64,000 nt of DNA from Halieaceae bacterium UBA5085 (GTDB taxonomy: Bacteria; Pseudomonadota; Gammaproteobacteria; Pseudomonadales; Halieaceae), in the NCBI GenBank assembly GCA_002414665.1, contig DIAF01000039.1, forward strand, positions 35,021 to 99,020, in the 5' to 3' direction. The position numbers and the translations under genes were made by a program. Position 1 is the first letter of the stretch; the number at the start of each line of letters is the position of its first letter. Below, in pieces: positions 50,345-60,012 of this stretch. The notes below the pieces were generated by a model. It was not told where the DNA came from, searched no databases, and saw nothing but the letters and a program-made list of their open reading frames with translations.

Positions 50345-51292
50345 GTGTCCTCCAAGCTGATGGTCTTTACGGGTAATGCAAACCCGGAACTGGCCCAGAA
50401 AATCGCCAACCGACTTTATCTTTCCCTGGGCAAAGCCAGCGTGGGTAAGTTCAGCGACGGCGAAATCGCGGTCGAACTGAATGAAAACGTCCGCGGCAAG
50501 GATGTGTTTGTCGTGCAACCCACCTGCGCGCCGACCAACGACAACCTGATGGAACTGCTGGTCATGATCGATGCACTGCGCCGTGCGTCGGCGGCGCGCA
50601 TCACCGCGGTAGTGCCCTACTTCGGCTACGCACGCCAGGATCGTCGCGTGCGCTCTGCCCGCGTGCCTATCACCGCGAAGGTCGTTGCCGACATGATGGT
50701 GTCTGTGGGTGTTGACCGGGTGCTCACCGTGGACCTGCACGCCGAACAGATTCAGGGTTTCTTCGGTTGCCCCGTAGACAACGTCTACGGCTCGCCCATC
50801 CTGAACGCCGATATCCTCGACTGCAACTACGAGAACCTGATCGTGGTATCCCCGGATATCGGCGGCGTGGTCCGGGCTCGCGCCATCGCCAAACAACTGG
50901 ACGATGCAGACCTCGCCATCATCGACAAGCGCCGCCCACAGGCCAATGAGGCTCAGGTGATGAACCTGATCGGAGAAGTCGACGGTCGCATCTGCCTGCT
51001 GGTGGACGATATGGTCGACACCGCCGGCACCCTGTGCAAGGCCGCCGACGCGCTCAAGGAGCGCGGCGCCAGCAAGGTCGTGGCTTACTGCACACACGCA
51101 GTGCTGTCTGGCCGCGCCCTGGAAAATCTTCGCAATTCCCAGCTCGACGAGCTGGTCGTGACAGACACGATTCCCCTGAGCGCGGACGCCCGGGCCGTTT
51201 CGAAAATCCGCCAGCTGACCATATCGGATCTGCTGGCGGAGTCGATTCGCCGGGTTTCCAACGAGGAATCCATCAGCGCGCTGTTCCAGTAG
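50345..51292 (+). CDS. prs: ribose-phosphate pyrophosphokinase
   Basis: Makes PRPP for purine, pyrimidine, histidine and NAD synthesis. GTG 50345, with an AGGAGAGAAG ribosome site, gives 315 residues, identical in length to the E. coli enzyme. Motifs: [36 protein letters not shown] (flexible ATP loop), [11 protein letters not shown] and the PRPP-binding [13 protein letters not shown]. tRNA-Gln lies 23 bp upstream. Confidence 0.97.
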   Translation: MSSKLMVFTGNANPELAQKIANRLYLSLGKASVGKFSDGEIAVELNENVRGKDVFVVQPTCAPTNDNLMELLVMIDALRRASAARITAVVPYFGYARQDRRVRSARVPITAKVVADMMVSVGVDRVLTVDLHAEQIQGFFGCPVDNVYGSPILNADILDCNYENLIVVSPDIGGVVRARAIAKQLDDADLAIIDKRRPQANEAQVMNLIGEVDGRICLLVDDMVDTAGTLCKAADALKERGASKVVAYCTHAVLSGRALENLRNSQLDELVVTDTIPLSADARAVSKIRQLTISDLLAESIRRVSNEESISALFQ

Positions 51293-51364
51293 GGGCAGCG
51301 CATAACCCACCCACTGCCGGGCCGGTCGCAGGCGAAGCAGTGTGTCATCAAAGGAGTGCAGACA

Positions 51365-52009
51365 ATGTCTGACCAATTTGAGTTGTACGCAGAAGTGCGT
51401 GAGGACATGGGGAAAGGTGCGAGCCGCCGCCTGCGTCGTCTCGCAGACCAGGTTCCCGCTATCATTTACGGCGGTGACAAGGATCCCCAGCCACTGTCCA
51501 TCATCCGCAAGGATCTGGAAAAATCGCTGGAAAACGAAGCATTTTTCTCTCACGTGCTGGTCATCAACATCAACGGCAAAAAAGAGAAAGCGATCCTCAA
51601 GGACCTGCAGCGCCACCCGGCCCGCAACAGCGTTACCCACGCTGACTTCCTGCGCGTCAACGAGAACGTGGCCATCAAGGTTCACGTGCCCATTCACTTC
51701 CTGAATGAGAAGACCTGCCACGGCGTCAAGGTCCAGGGCGGCATGATCCAGCACCAGGCTACCGACATCGAAGTACTGTGCCTGCCGACGGACATCCCCG
51801 AGTTCATTGAAGTGGACATGGCGGACGTCAAGACCGGTGAGATTATCCACCTGTCAGACATCAAGCTGCCGCAGGGCGTCACGTCGGTTGCCCTGGCTCT
51901 GGGCGAAGACCACGACCTCGCGGTCGCCTCCGTTGTTGCACCGAAGGGTGGCAGCGACGCCGGGGAAGACTCGTCCGAAGACAGCAGCTCGGACAGCAGC
52001 GAGGACTGA
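51365..52009 (+). CDS. rplY: 50S ribosomal protein L25, long CTC form
   Basis: 5S rRNA-binding ribosomal protein, 214 residues, so the long (general stress protein CTC) form rather than the 94-residue E. coli form. N-domain (1-95): [31 protein letters not shown]-domain beta barrel (about 100-190): [36 protein letters not shown]. An acidic Ser/Asp tail ends the chain. Start ATG 51365, with GGAG upstream. Confidence 0.95.
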   Translation: MSDQFELYAEVREDMGKGASRRLRRLADQVPAIIYGGDKDPQPLSIIRKDLEKSLENEAFFSHVLVININGKKEKAILKDLQRHPARNSVTHADFLRVNENVAIKVHVPIHFLNEKTCHGVKVQGGMIQHQATDIEVLCLPTDIPEFIEVDMADVKTGEIIHLSDIKLPQGVTSVALALGEDHDLAVASVVAPKGGSDAGEDSSEDSSSDSSED

Positions 52010-52035
52010 TCTCTCGCGACGGCGAGGCACTGGCG

Positions 52036-52626
52036 TTGGCAGGCTCCATATCCATGATTGCCGGACTGGGCAACCCGGGCAGCGACTACCGGGGAACCCG
52101 TCACAACGCCGGTGCCGACTTCGTCGAGGCACTGGCACGCCAGTACGGTGCCATCCTGCAGCCAGAATCCCGATTTTCCGGCCTGAGCGCTCGAATCCAG
52201 GTTGCCGGTCAGGACATTCGATTGCTGATCCCCACCACGTTCATGAACCGCAGCGGGCAATCCGTGGCGGCCATGGCGAACTTTTTTAAAATCGCACCCG
52301 AGGCCATTCTGGTCGCACACGATGAACTGGATATTCCCGCCGGCAGCGCGCGCTTCAAACGCGGAGGTGGGCACGGTGGCCACAACGGCCTGCGCGATAT
52401 CGTTTCCCGCCTCGGCAACAACAACAGCTTCGCCCGCCTGCGCATCGGCATCGGCCATCCGGGCCACGCATCCCAGGTGACCGGCTACGTGCTCGGCCGG
52501 GCCAGTGCGGTTGACCAGGCGCGTATCGAAGCCAGTATTGACGCGGCCATTGATGCCCTGCCCCTGTTTCTGGCCGGGGAAGACACACGGGCAATGACAC
52601 AGCTACACAGCTTCAGTGCGCCCTGA
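52036..52626 (+). CDS. pth: peptidyl-tRNA hydrolase
   Basis: Recycles peptidyl-tRNA released from ribosomes. 196 residues if started at TTG 52036, which has GAGG 8 nt upstream; ATG 52054 is an alternative that leaves only MIAGLGNPG before the core. Motifs: [17 protein letters not shown] with the catalytic His, [11 protein letters not shown] and HDELDIPAG with the catalytic Asp, and [13 protein letters not shown]. Between rplY and ychF, the common order. Confidence 0.94.
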   Translation: MAGSISMIAGLGNPGSDYRGTRHNAGADFVEALARQYGAILQPESRFSGLSARIQVAGQDIRLLIPTTFMNRSGQSVAAMANFFKIAPEAILVAHDELDIPAGSARFKRGGGHGGHNGLRDIVSRLGNNNSFARLRIGIGHPGHASQVTGYVLGRASAVDQARIEASIDAAIDALPLFLAGEDTRAMTQLHSFSAP

Positions 52627-52687
52627 ACCGCGCGCGTCGCGCTGCACGCGCCCCATCACACTCGTACCGTAAAGACAGGATTCAAAC

Positions 52688-53782
52688 ATGGGTTTCAAAT
52701 GTGGAATTGTCGGGCTGCCCAATGTCGGCAAATCGACCCTATTCAACGCCCTCACGCGAGCCGGCATCGATGCGGAGAACTTCCCGTTCTGCACCATCGA
52801 GCCCAACGCCGGTGTGGTGCCGGTACCGGACCCGCGCCAGAAGCGTATTGCCGAGATCGTCAAACCCCAGCGCGAGGTGTCGACCACCATGGAGTTCGTG
52901 GACATTGCCGGGCTGGTCGCCGGCGCCTCCAAGGGCGAGGGCCTGGGCAACCAGTTCCTGGCCAATATCCGCGAAACCGATGCCATCGCCCACGTCGTGC
53001 GCTGCTTCAATGACGACAACGTCATCCACGTGGCAAACCGGGTCGACCCCCGGGCGGACATCGACGTGATCAACACCGAGCTGGCCCTGGCCGACCTGGA
53101 GAGCTGTGAAAAACAGCTACAGCGGGTGACTCGCAACGCCAAGGGCGGCGACAAGGAGGCGATCGCCCTGAAAGCGCTGCTGGAAGGCAAGCTGCTGCCG
53201 CACCTGAATGAAGCCCTGCCCGTGCGCTCACTGGCCTTTGAAGACAGCGAGCGGGCGCTGGTGAAAACACTGCACCTGCTCACGGTCAAACCCACCATGT
53301 ATATCGCCAATGTCGATGAAGAGGGATTTGACGACAACCCCTACCTCGACACCGTACGCGAAATCGCCGCCACGGAGGGGGCCATTGTGGTGGCGATCTG
53401 TAACAAGCTGGAGTCCGAAATCGTCGAACTGGAGGATGCCGAGCGCCAGGAATTCCTGCAGGACCTGGGCATGGAAGAGCCGGGGCTGGACCGGGTTATC
53501 CGTGCCGGCTACCAGTTGCTCAACCTGCAGACCTACTTCACGGCAGGTGTGAAGGAAGTCCGCGCCTGGACCGTACGCGTGGGGGCAACCGCCCCGGAGG
53601 CCGCCGGGGTCATCCATACGGATTTCCAGAAGGGCTTTATTCGCGCGGAGGTCATCAGCTACGAGGACTTTATCACCTACAAGGGAGAGCAGGGCGCCAA
53701 GGACGCGGGGCGCTGGCGCCTTGAGGGGAAGGACTATATCGTTCAGGATGGTGACGTTATCCACTTCCGATTCAATGTCTAG
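52688..53782 (+). CDS. ychF: redox-regulated ATPase YchF (Obg family)
   Basis: Translation-associated P-loop ATPase of 364 residues. G1 is GLPNVGKS (about 8-15), G3 [21 protein letters not shown]4-like NKLE (the usual NKxD of GTPases is altered, explaining ATP use), then a coiled-coil arm (about 130-200) and the TGS domain (about 280-364) with [24 protein letters not shown]. The aguB start lies 11 bp downstream. Confidence 0.97.
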   Translation: MGFKCGIVGLPNVGKSTLFNALTRAGIDAENFPFCTIEPNAGVVPVPDPRQKRIAEIVKPQREVSTTMEFVDIAGLVAGASKGEGLGNQFLANIRETDAIAHVVRCFNDDNVIHVANRVDPRADIDVINTELALADLESCEKQLQRVTRNAKGGDKEAIALKALLEGKLLPHLNEALPVRSLAFEDSERALVKTLHLLTVKPTMYIANVDEEGFDDNPYLDTVREIAATEGAIVVAICNKLESEIVELEDAERQEFLQDLGMEEPGLDRVIRAGYQLLNLQTYFTAGVKEVRAWTVRVGATAPEAAGVIHTDFQKGFIRAEVISYEDFITYKGEQGAKDAGRWRLEGKDYIVQDGDVIHFRFNV

Positions 53783-53793
53783 GAGTGAACAGC

Positions 53794-54669
53794 ATGGCTC
53801 GCACCGTGACCGTCGCCGCCACCCAGATGGCCTGCAGCTGGGACCGGGCGGCAAATATCGCCAACGCTGAGCGCCTGGTGCGCGAGGCGCACCGCGCCGG
53901 CGCGCAGATCATCCTCCTGCAGGAGCTGTTTGAAACCCCCTACTTCTGCCAGAAACCGGATGAAGACCACATCCTGCTGGCCACACCAATGGCAGAAAAT
54001 CCCGCCATCAGGCACTTTCAGGCTGTTGCGCAGGAATTGCAGGTGGTGCTGCCCATCAGTTACTTCGAGCTCGCCGGTCGTGCCCGCTTCAATTCGGTGG
54101 CGATTATCGATGCCGATGGCAGCCTGCTCGGCAACTACCGCAAGAGCCACATCCCGGACGGCCCCGGCTACCACGAGAAGTTCTACTTCAACCCAGGCGA
54201 TACCGGTTTCAAGGTCTGGAACACCCGTTATGCACGCGTCGGGGTGGGCATCTGCTGGGACCAGTGGTTCCCGGAGAGCGCACGCAGCATGGCACTGCTG
54301 GGAGCCGAACTGCTGTTCTACCCGACCGCCATTGGCAGTGAACCCCACGACCCCAATATCCATTCCCGCGACCACTGGCAGCGGGTGCAACAAGGCCACG
54401 CCGGTGCCAACCTGATGCCCTTGATTGCCAGCAACCGCATCGGCCGTGAAGTCCAGGACGACAGCGACATCACCTTTTATGGTGGCTCCTTCATCGCCGA
54501 CCACACCGGGGAACTGGTGCAGCATGCGGATGGCGCCCACGAGAGTGTGCTGGTCGAGACCTTCGATCTCGACGCCATTGAAAAGATGCGCACGGCCTGG
54601 GGCGTTTTCCGCGACCGTCGGCCACGGCTCTACGCGCCCATCAACACACTGGACGGCGAACACGCGTGA
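53794..54669 (+). CDS. aguB: N-carbamoylputrescine amidase AguB
   Basis: Nitrilase-superfamily enzyme that hydrolyses N-carbamoylputrescine to putrescine, last step of the agmatine route. 291 residues. The Glu-Lys-Cys catalytic triad lies in [28 protein letters not shown] and [12 protein letters not shown]. The next gene, aguA, overlaps by 4 bp and makes its substrate, which settles the specificity. Start ATG 53794; an in-frame GTG three codons earlier is less likely. Confidence 0.94.
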   Translation: MARTVTVAATQMACSWDRAANIANAERLVREAHRAGAQIILLQELFETPYFCQKPDEDHILLATPMAENPAIRHFQAVAQELQVVLPISYFELAGRARFNSVAIIDADGSLLGNYRKSHIPDGPGYHEKFYFNPGDTGFKVWNTRYARVGVGICWDQWFPESARSMALLGAELLFYPTAIGSEPHDPNIHSRDHWQRVQQGHAGANLMPLIASNRIGREVQDDSDITFYGGSFIADHTGELVQHADGAHESVLVETFDLDAIEKMRTAWGVFRDRRPRLYAPINTLDGEHA

Positions 54670-55772
54670 CCCCGCAACCCGGCACGCCGCGCGCCGACGG
54701 CTACTACATGCCGGCGGAATGGGCCCCGCACACGCGGACGTGGCTACTCTGGCCAGAGCGTCCTGACAGCTGGCGCGCCGGTGCCGCACCAGCGCAGGCC
54801 GCCTTCAGGGCGGTTATCGCCGCCATCGCGCGCTTCGAACCGGTGACCGTAGGCACCTCGCAGGCGCAGTTCCTGAACGCCTCCACTCAGCTGGCTGACA
54901 TCCCCAATGCCCGCGTTATTGAACTCTCCAGCGATGATGTCTGGATGCGCGATTGTGGACCAACCTTTGTGGTCGACAATGCGGGTGGCCTGGCAGCGGT
55001 AGACTGGGATTTCAATGCCTGGGGTGGCCACGATGGCGGCCTCTACCCCTCCTGGGATATCGACAGTCAGGTAGCCCGTAAAGTCGCCCAGCTGGAGGGC
55101 GTCCCGCGCTATGCCACACCCGGCTTCGTGCTGGAAGGCGGCTCCATTCATGTGGACGGGGAAGGCACGCTGATCACCACCGCGGAATGCCTGCTGCACC
55201 GCAATCGCAACCCACAGCTGTCGCAACCACAGGTAGAAGCCTACCTCCGGGACTATTTGGGGGTAGACACGATCATCTGGCTGCCACAGGGCATGTACAA
55301 CGATGAAACTGACGGCCACGTCGACAACTTCTGCTGCTTCGTGGCACCCGGAGAGGTCCTGCTCTGCTGGACAGATGACGAAACCGACCCCAACTACAGC
55401 CGCTGCCGGGCAGCGCTTGCGGTTCTGGAGAACAGCCGTGACGCCAAAGGTCGCTCACTGCATGTACACACTATCCCCATTCCCTCGGCCCGCTACGCCG
55501 TTCTGGAGAGTGAGGGCGGTGCCATCGGCCAGGTGCCGGATGAGCAGGGCCGACCGGAGCGACTGGCGGCCTCCTATGTGAACTTCCTCATCGTCAATGG
55601 CGGCGTAGTGATGCCGGGCTTCGATGACCCAATGGACGCCGTAGCCCGGGAAACGCTGCAACGCCTCTTCCCCGGGCGCGAGGTGGTCATGGTGCCCGGG
55701 GGTGAAATCCTGCTCGGTGGTGGCAATATTCACTGTATTACACAGCAGCAACCGCGACCGGTAGACGCTTGA
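54666..55772 (+). CDS. aguA: agmatine deiminase AguA
   Basis: Guanidino-group-modifying enzyme that converts agmatine to N-carbamoylputrescine. 368 residues from GTG 54666 (GTGA overlap with aguB). The pentein-fold residues are visible: [35 protein letters not shown] (His) and the catalytic Cys near the end in [12 protein letters not shown]. Together with aguB it gives putrescine from agmatine. Confidence 0.95.
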   Translation: MTPQPGTPRADGYYMPAEWAPHTRTWLLWPERPDSWRAGAAPAQAAFRAVIAAIARFEPVTVGTSQAQFLNASTQLADIPNARVIELSSDDVWMRDCGPTFVVDNAGGLAAVDWDFNAWGGHDGGLYPSWDIDSQVARKVAQLEGVPRYATPGFVLEGGSIHVDGEGTLITTAECLLHRNRNPQLSQPQVEAYLRDYLGVDTIIWLPQGMYNDETDGHVDNFCCFVAPGEVLLCWTDDETDPNYSRCRAALAVLENSRDAKGRSLHVHTIPIPSARYAVLESEGGAIGQVPDEQGRPERLAASYVNFLIVNGGVVMPGFDDPMDAVARETLQRLFPGREVVMVPGGEILLGGGNIHCITQQQPRPVDA

Positions 55773-55797
55773 CTTGCCCCGGCAAAATTAGGAAAAT
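55769..55797 (+). promoter_or_regulatory. probable promoter of tRNA-Met
   Basis: TTGACT (55769-55774, overlapping the aguA stop) and GAAAAT (55792-55797) are 17 bp apart, about 40 bp before the mature tRNA start. The -35 box is near consensus. Confidence 0.5.
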
Positions 55798-55836
55798 GCG
55801 CGCCTTCTCGGGACAGCAGTCCACGCTACTCATTGT

Positions 55837-55913
55837 GGCTACGTAGCTCAGCTGGTTAGAGCACAGCATTCATAATGCTGGGGTCGGTGGTTCAAGTCCA
55901 CCCGTAGCTACCA
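55837..55913 (+). tRNA. tRNA-Met, elongator (anticodon CAT)
   Basis: A 77-nt cloverleaf with encoded CCA. Acceptor GGCTACG pairs with CGTAGCT (one G-U pair), D arm GCTC-AGCTGGTTA-GAGC, anticodon arm AGCAT-TCATAAT-GCT reads CAT, T arm GGTGG-TTCAAGT-CCACC. The GGCTACGTAGCTCAG start equals the E. coli elongator tRNA-Met. It is the last core feature before the accessory region. Confidence 0.95.
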
Positions 55914-55948
55914 CTTTTTCCTTTTTAAATCAAAAGCTTAGGCTCCCG

Positions 55949-55973
55949 GGCTCTCCGGCTCGGCTCTCCGGCT
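55949..55973. repeat. short tandem direct repeat near the island edge
   Basis: GGCTCTCCGGCT occurs at 55949-55960 and again at 55962-55973, a 13-bp period. It lies 35 bp after tRNA-Met in a short gene-free stretch (55914-56006) that otherwise holds only a T-rich run and nothing I can name. Confidence 0.6.
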
Positions 55974-56006
55974 CTCCCCAATTAACGGGGGATAGACCGG
56001 TTCTCA

Positions 56007-56453
56007 CTAAACTCGATTGATGATGAAGAGCCGGACCGGCTCACAGAGACGAAGCAGTCGCGATCGTATTTCCGCCGTCGACGCTGCCAGATCCACAGCG
56101 GCCAACCTGGCGATGAAATCCACCGGTTCGAAGGCCACCTGGGTCGTTCCATCCCGGTACGGTGTCTTCAGGGTGTAGACCACCTTGCCGGTGGAACTCA
56201 GTGAAAGGCGGGGAACCGCCACGGCGGGACGGGAAATATACCGACAGAGACGTTCACGCTTGTCTTTCTCATGCCCTTCACAGCTCACTCCTGCGTGCAG
56301 GGAGAATCCGTTGGCCTTGGCGACCCGCTCCAAACCAGGATCAGGTCGCTCCAGCGGGCGGATAGTGCGGATCATGAACGCTTTCTGGCCTTGCTGTGAG
56401 CCAACGGCTATGCGGTAGGAGATGGAGCTGCCCAGGACAGGCTGGCGGCAAAC
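56007..56453 (-). pseudogene. IS91-type transposase, C-terminal remnant
   Basis: The minus-strand frame from about 56453 reads SSISYRIAVGSQQGQK, then GFSLHAGVSCEGHEKDKRERLCRYISRPAV, LSLSSTGKVVYTLKTPYRDGTTQVAFEPVDFIARLAA. These are the hallmark blocks of IS91/ISCR Y2 transposases near their C-terminus (GFSLHAGV; LCRYITRP; LKTPYRDGTTH). The N-terminal catalytic part with the HUH and tyrosine motifs is absent, and the last ~30 residues diverge. The frame continues from the TAG stop of the exported protein gene, with no methionine between. A decayed insertion fragment. Confidence 0.78.
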
Positions 56454-57332
56454 CTATTGCACGTTGATCTGAAAGCTGCAGCGATCTATTACGCCACTGC
56501 GAGCACCCTCTACCGGTATTAATAAACTATAACTCAGTGGCCTGCCATCCCCCAAAGGCTTTTCGTTTTTGGGAAGCACGTACCAAACAATTGCTTGCTT
56601 GGTATCATATGTGACGACATCCGGGCTTGTGTGGGTGTACCTCAGCCAAATGCCATCGGGCCCCTCAAACGCCAGTGGATCAACAAGTTGGATCATGCCT
56701 GAGCTGAGAAGCACCGTTGTGAGCAACAGTCTCTCGGAAGAGAAGTCGACATCAAAGTCTACGGATTTCTGCCCTCTGCAGAACGAGAGCCGATCAAGCT
56801 CTTTCTGGGATTGCACCGCATGCGCTCGAGACAGGAAAACATTCTTCGAAGATCCGTCCCCGCGCACATCTCCCTTCCGATGTTCAGGTTCACCTACCTG
56901 CCACCGCCCGTCCACCCGTTTTACCACGACCACAGCGTGAAACGGTCTGTATCCCATCGGGCCTACCCCGGTTAAAAACCGCGCGGCCACTTTTACTGCG
57001 TCTTCAGAGAGCCTCTCAGTTTTTAGAGAATCTTGAAAAAACCAACCCTGCACCACGGGCACAACTGTTCCAGAACCGAGGCCGGCATCAGAGCCCGTCG
57101 GCGCATCCAGAAGATACAAGCCACCAGAGCAAGGGTGGCTAAACACCGATAGTCGGTCATCAATAATGCTCAAAAGACGTCCCTTGGAAGGATTGTCGAG
57201 CACACAATCAACGACGACTGAAGACGGCCTTTCTGTGTCACTAGCCCCTGGATCGGAACCTGTATCGGCCCATGCCGAACCAATCAAGAGCAACGAAAAA
57301 CCAAAACCCAGTAGTGCTAACCGTCTGTTCAT
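56454..57332 (-). CDS. exported protein of unknown function
   Basis: A 292-residue protein with a clear Sec signal peptide (MNRRLALLGFGFSLLLIGSAWA, cleavage near residue 22 before DTGS) and an AGGAGG ribosome site 7 nt before ATG 57332. The mature part is beta-rich with few Cys (in VVDCVL, HPCSGG, SFCRGQ, DRCSFQ; possibly two disulfides). I recognise no family. It has a TGGGGT palindrome plus -10 box upstream and lies just behind the histidine kinase. The stop abuts the IS91 remnant, so its C-terminus may have been altered by that insertion. Confidence 0.7.
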   Translation of the reverse strand: MNRRLALLGFGFSLLLIGSAWADTGSDPGASDTERPSSVVVDCVLDNPSKGRLLSIIDDRLSVFSHPCSGGLYLLDAPTGSDAGLGSGTVVPVVQGWFFQDSLKTERLSEDAVKVAARFLTGVGPMGYRPFHAVVVVKRVDGRWQVGEPEHRKGDVRGDGSSKNVFLSRAHAVQSQKELDRLSFCRGQKSVDFDVDFSSERLLLTTVLLSSGMIQLVDPLAFEGPDGIWLRYTHTSPDVVTYDTKQAIVWYVLPKNEKPLGDGRPLSYSLLIPVEGARSGVIDRCSFQINVQ

Positions 57333-57362
57333 TACCGATCCTCCTGATTGATAAACGTCGGG

Positions 57363-57410
57363 AGAATACTCTCTCAAGCACCGTGCGTTAGTAATGGGGT
57401 AAACACCCCA
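57363..57410 (-). promoter_or_regulatory. palindromic operator (copy 1) and -10 box of the exported protein gene
   Basis: A perfect 16-bp palindrome TGGGGT-N4-ACCCCA lies at 57395-57410, 2 bp before the region ends at the kinase stop. On the minus strand a TATTCT box (57368-57363) follows after exactly 26 bp. There is no -35 box, as expected for an activator-dependent promoter. The start codon is 63 bp from the palindrome. Confidence 0.6.
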
Positions 57411-57411
57411 A

Positions 57412-58986
57412 TCAATCCCTCAGCGGTAAGGAAACGTAAGCTGAAGTACCCCTTCCTTCGCGGGAGAGTAGGCGGAAGTCTGCGTTCACACTTCGACATA
57501 GCTCGCTTACGATTCCGAGGCCTAAACCCTGACCGTCGGAGCCTATACCTTTTACACCTGGTTCAAGCGCAGTTTCCAATGCGTTGCTGTCAATGCCTAC
57601 GCCATCATCATGAACCTGAAACACCACCTTTGAACCTTGACGCCGAAAGCCAACTACGACCCGTTTTGCCTGCGCGTGCGCCAGGGCATTGGACAGCAAA
57701 TTGGTCATGACCCTCATCATGGGCAAAGGTTCGACAAAGACGCTACCCTTAGAACCAATCACGCGCAGTCGGACTCCCTGCTCCTCGGCCTGCGCTAAAA
57801 ACATGTGCTCCAGCATCTGCGCGAATGTTTGCACATCGACCGTTTCGGCTCCGCCTGATGTGCGATCACTGGATTCAAGATCATTACTGGCAGCACCCCG
57901 AGACTCATTCCCGACATAGGCATGAGAAAGACTTGCGATGTAATCAATGGCTCGGGATAGCTTTCCTGCATCATCACCTTGCCCAGCGCGCTGCATTTGA
58001 TCTACCGCGTGTCGTAGCGCCATCACCGGCTGCTTTAGATCGTGCGACACGGTGGCAAGCCTGGATCGATGCTGGCTAGCGGCTGTGAGTGCATCCTGAT
58101 AATCGGATCGCGTCTGGTTCAGAGCAAGTTGCAACTGCGCCTCGTTACGCTCTGCTTCCAGCATTTGCCGCTCTGTCTTTAGATTCTCTCGTGTATTGGC
58201 AACGATCTGCCAAAGCACCACCGCCAGGGAGGACATAGCGTAGAGAAGCGCAGTAAAACGGTTTAGCTCGTTCATTCGCGCCTGCGAGAAACCCTCACCT
58301 GTGTAATGAACCACTTGTATTGCGATCGCTATGGCGGCGACACCCAGAGGAAAAGACCACGTCAGCCGTCGCTGCAGTGGGTCGCTCACGTGCCAGGTCA
58401 GTGGCGGTAGGGCCTGAGATAGAAGCATCAAAAAGAACAGCACGTTCACCGGCAGCCACATGAAGGCGAGAGAAATCTTACCGAGCCAAAACACATAGCT
58501 GACAGGAAAGCACGCAGACACCATGGCCAACAGTCGAAAACTCAGCTTTAACCGCGCCAGCGGATGAAGCGGCTCTATCCTTGCCGACACAATTAGAAAA
58601 CCAATAGCGGTCGTGGAAGACAAAAGGAGGAACGGCAGCACCCAGACAACAAAGTCGCCGCCCCTTAGAAGATAAGCCAGACTGCCGTCCATACTGGAGA
58701 CACTGAGCAGCAACAGTGAAAACAAGCCAACATATGCCATCCACTGAAACTCTCGGTATGCCAAAATCACGGCAGCGGACACAGCGATTATCGTTATAGA
58801 GAAAGTATAAAAGACGGCATCGCCCATATCCGGCACATAGTTCTCTGTGAGTGCAGATACTCCAGCTGCCCACAATACTGCGACTATGCCGAATCCAATC
58901 CGCAGAGGCAGTTCATAGAGTCGACGCTGCCTTGCACAGGCTGGACTAGAGTACTTTGGCAACAAGTGGAATAGTATTTTCATCAT
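57412..58986 (-). CDS. multi-pass membrane sensor histidine kinase
   Basis: A 524-residue kinase. Seven or eight hydrophobic helices fill residues 30-265 with almost no periplasmic loops, so it probably senses within the membrane or from inside. A coiled-coil linker (about 265-310) leads to HisKA with SHDLKQPVMALRHA (phospho-His about 315), then the HATPase: N box LLSNALAHAQAKR, G1 DDGVGIDS, G2 GQGLGLGI. No receiver domain. The response regulator gene lies immediately upstream, 84 bp from its start, and the gap holds palindrome copy 2. Confidence 0.92.
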   Translation of the reverse strand: MMKILFHLLPKYSSPACARQRRLYELPLRIGFGIVAVLWAAGVSALTENYVPDMGDAVFYTFSITIIAVSAAVILAYREFQWMAYVGLFSLLLLSVSSMDGSLAYLLRGGDFVVWVLPFLLLSSTTAIGFLIVSARIEPLHPLARLKLSFRLLAMVSACFPVSYVFWLGKISLAFMWLPVNVLFFLMLLSQALPPLTWHVSDPLQRRLTWSFPLGVAAIAIAIQVVHYTGEGFSQARMNELNRFTALLYAMSSLAVVLWQIVANTRENLKTERQMLEAERNEAQLQLALNQTRSDYQDALTAASQHRSRLATVSHDLKQPVMALRHAVDQMQRAGQGDDAGKLSRAIDYIASLSHAYVGNESRGAASNDLESSDRTSGGAETVDVQTFAQMLEHMFLAQAEEQGVRLRVIGSKGSVFVEPLPMMRVMTNLLSNALAHAQAKRVVVGFRRQGSKVVFQVHDDGVGIDSNALETALEPGVKGIGSDGQGLGLGIVSELCRSVNADFRLLSREGRGTSAYVSLPLRD

Positions 58987-59017
58987 GTCAGATCACTGAT
59001 TACGGCCGAATTCTCGT

Positions 59018-59065
59018 TGTATAGTCCGGGATTGGCTTTGGTGATGACATGGGGTTTCCACCCCA
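59018..59065 (-). promoter_or_regulatory. palindromic operator (copy 2) and -10 box of the kinase gene
   Basis: TGGGGT-TTCC-ACCCCA at 59050-59065 is a second copy of the 16-bp palindrome, 5 bp ahead of the regulator stop region. On the minus strand TATACA (59023-59018) follows after exactly 26 bp, the same spacing as copy 1. Suggests autoregulation of the kinase gene. Confidence 0.6.
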
Positions 59066-59070
59066 TATTG

Positions 59071-59739
59071 CTACATAGCGTCGATCAAACCGTCCTTGAG
59101 AGCTCGAGCCATGAGTTGCGCCACTGAATGCACCTCTAGCTTTAACATGACGCTGCCGCGATGCTTCTCTACTGTCTTAGGGCTGATATTGAGCTCCAGG
59201 GCAATCTCCTTATTGGACTTGCCCATGACAATCATATTGAGAACCTGCCTCTCTCGCCCGGTGAGTGTTTCAGCCCGCTGCCCCTTCCGAATGATATCGG
59301 TAAGCTCCGGCGCAACGTAACGCTCTCCCAACAAGATGAGCGGCAACTTCGCCAGCATATCTCGTGCTGGACTAAGCTTGCTAAAGATAGCATCTGCACC
59401 AGCTTCCAGGATTCCCGCCAATACGCTCGGGGAGGTTACGCCGGTAAAAATGATAATCCGCGTGTCGGGGCTCCAGCGTCGAACGTCGTGAATAATCTCT
59501 GCGCCACCAGCTAGGGGCATCGAAATATCAAGAAACAGAAGCGCCGGTCGATGCCCCTTGATAGCGGCAATCGCTTCAAGCCCGTTTTCGGCGGTGCCGA
59601 CAATCTCGAAATTGCTGGGCGATACCGCAGCTTCATTCACCGTCGCCATACTCAATAAATCGTGAATGGCATCACGAATAATTGAATGGTCGTCGGCGAT
59701 GACAACGGTAGTGGTCTTTCTAGGTACTTCGCTGGGCAT
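59071..59739 (-). CDS. NarL/LuxR-type response regulator
   Basis: A 222-residue two-component regulator. ATG 59739 is preceded by GAGGAG at 5 nt. Receiver domain (about 8-135): acidic pair in VVIADDHS, phospho-Asp in LLFLDISMPLAGG, Thr in IIFTGV and Lys in AIFSKLSP. The LuxR/GerE helix-turn-helix is at about 155-215: LTGRERQVLNMIVMGKSNKEIALELNISPKTVEKH. Cognate kinase just downstream. Proteins of this class bind inverted repeats like the three palindromes found here, which makes it the first candidate to bind them. Confidence 0.94.
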   Translation of the reverse strand: MPSEVPRKTTTVVIADDHSIIRDAIHDLLSMATVNEAAVSPSNFEIVGTAENGLEAIAAIKGHRPALLFLDISMPLAGGAEIIHDVRRWSPDTRIIIFTGVTSPSVLAGILEAGADAIFSKLSPARDMLAKLPLILLGERYVAPELTDIIRKGQRAETLTGRERQVLNMIVMGKSNKEIALELNISPKTVEKHRGSVMLKLEVHSVAQLMARALKDGLIDAM

Positions 59740-59870
59740 CCACGCTCCTCGATTAGCCACCGGTTAACGTGGCGCTCAACCTAATTGCCATACAAATGAC
59801 ACCAGGGTTGGGGAGTGGTTATTGGAGCACGAAGCGTTGTTATGTGAAAGATATTGAGTGCTGGCAACGG

Positions 59871-60012
59871 CAAGTTAAAACTGCCCCCCCACTTTTCAAT
59901 ATCGGCAATCTAAAATTGACCCCCAAGGTTAATCGGACTTCTGTTTCGATTCTTTGCTAATAACACCCGCTTTGTATTTTCCACGCAGTCGGTAGCTGTC
60001 ACCGCGGATCAT
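59871..60012 (-). mobile_element. IS21-family remnant: end of istB plus element terminus
   Basis: On the minus strand 60012-59929 encodes GDSYRLRGKYKAGVISKESKQKSD followed by TAA, the typical C-terminus of an IstB helper ATPase. Beyond it come CTAAAATTGACCCCC (59910-59924) and TTAAAACTGCCCCCC (59875-59889, plus-strand reading), the repeated end motifs of IS21-like elements. The rest of istB and all of istA are gone. The junction lies inside the serpin stop codon region, so the last residues of the serpin may come from the insertion event. The stretch from the regulator start to here (59740-59870) shows nothing else. Confidence 0.72.

Noticed and set aside
50243..51850. 535-codon minus-strand frame opposite prs and rplY
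   Set aside because: Shadow of two certain genes in GC-rich DNA; it also runs through tRNA-Gln.
55837..55913. tRNA-Ile2 with a lysidine-modified CAT anticodon, or initiator tRNA
   Set aside because: The acceptor GGCTACG pairs normally at position 1, unlike initiator tRNA, and the 5' half equals elongator tRNA-Met rather than tRNA-Ile2.
59769..59960. 63-codon plus-strand frame between the regulator and the IS21 remnant
   Set aside because: No ribosome site, no family, and half of it lies in the IS21 terminus.
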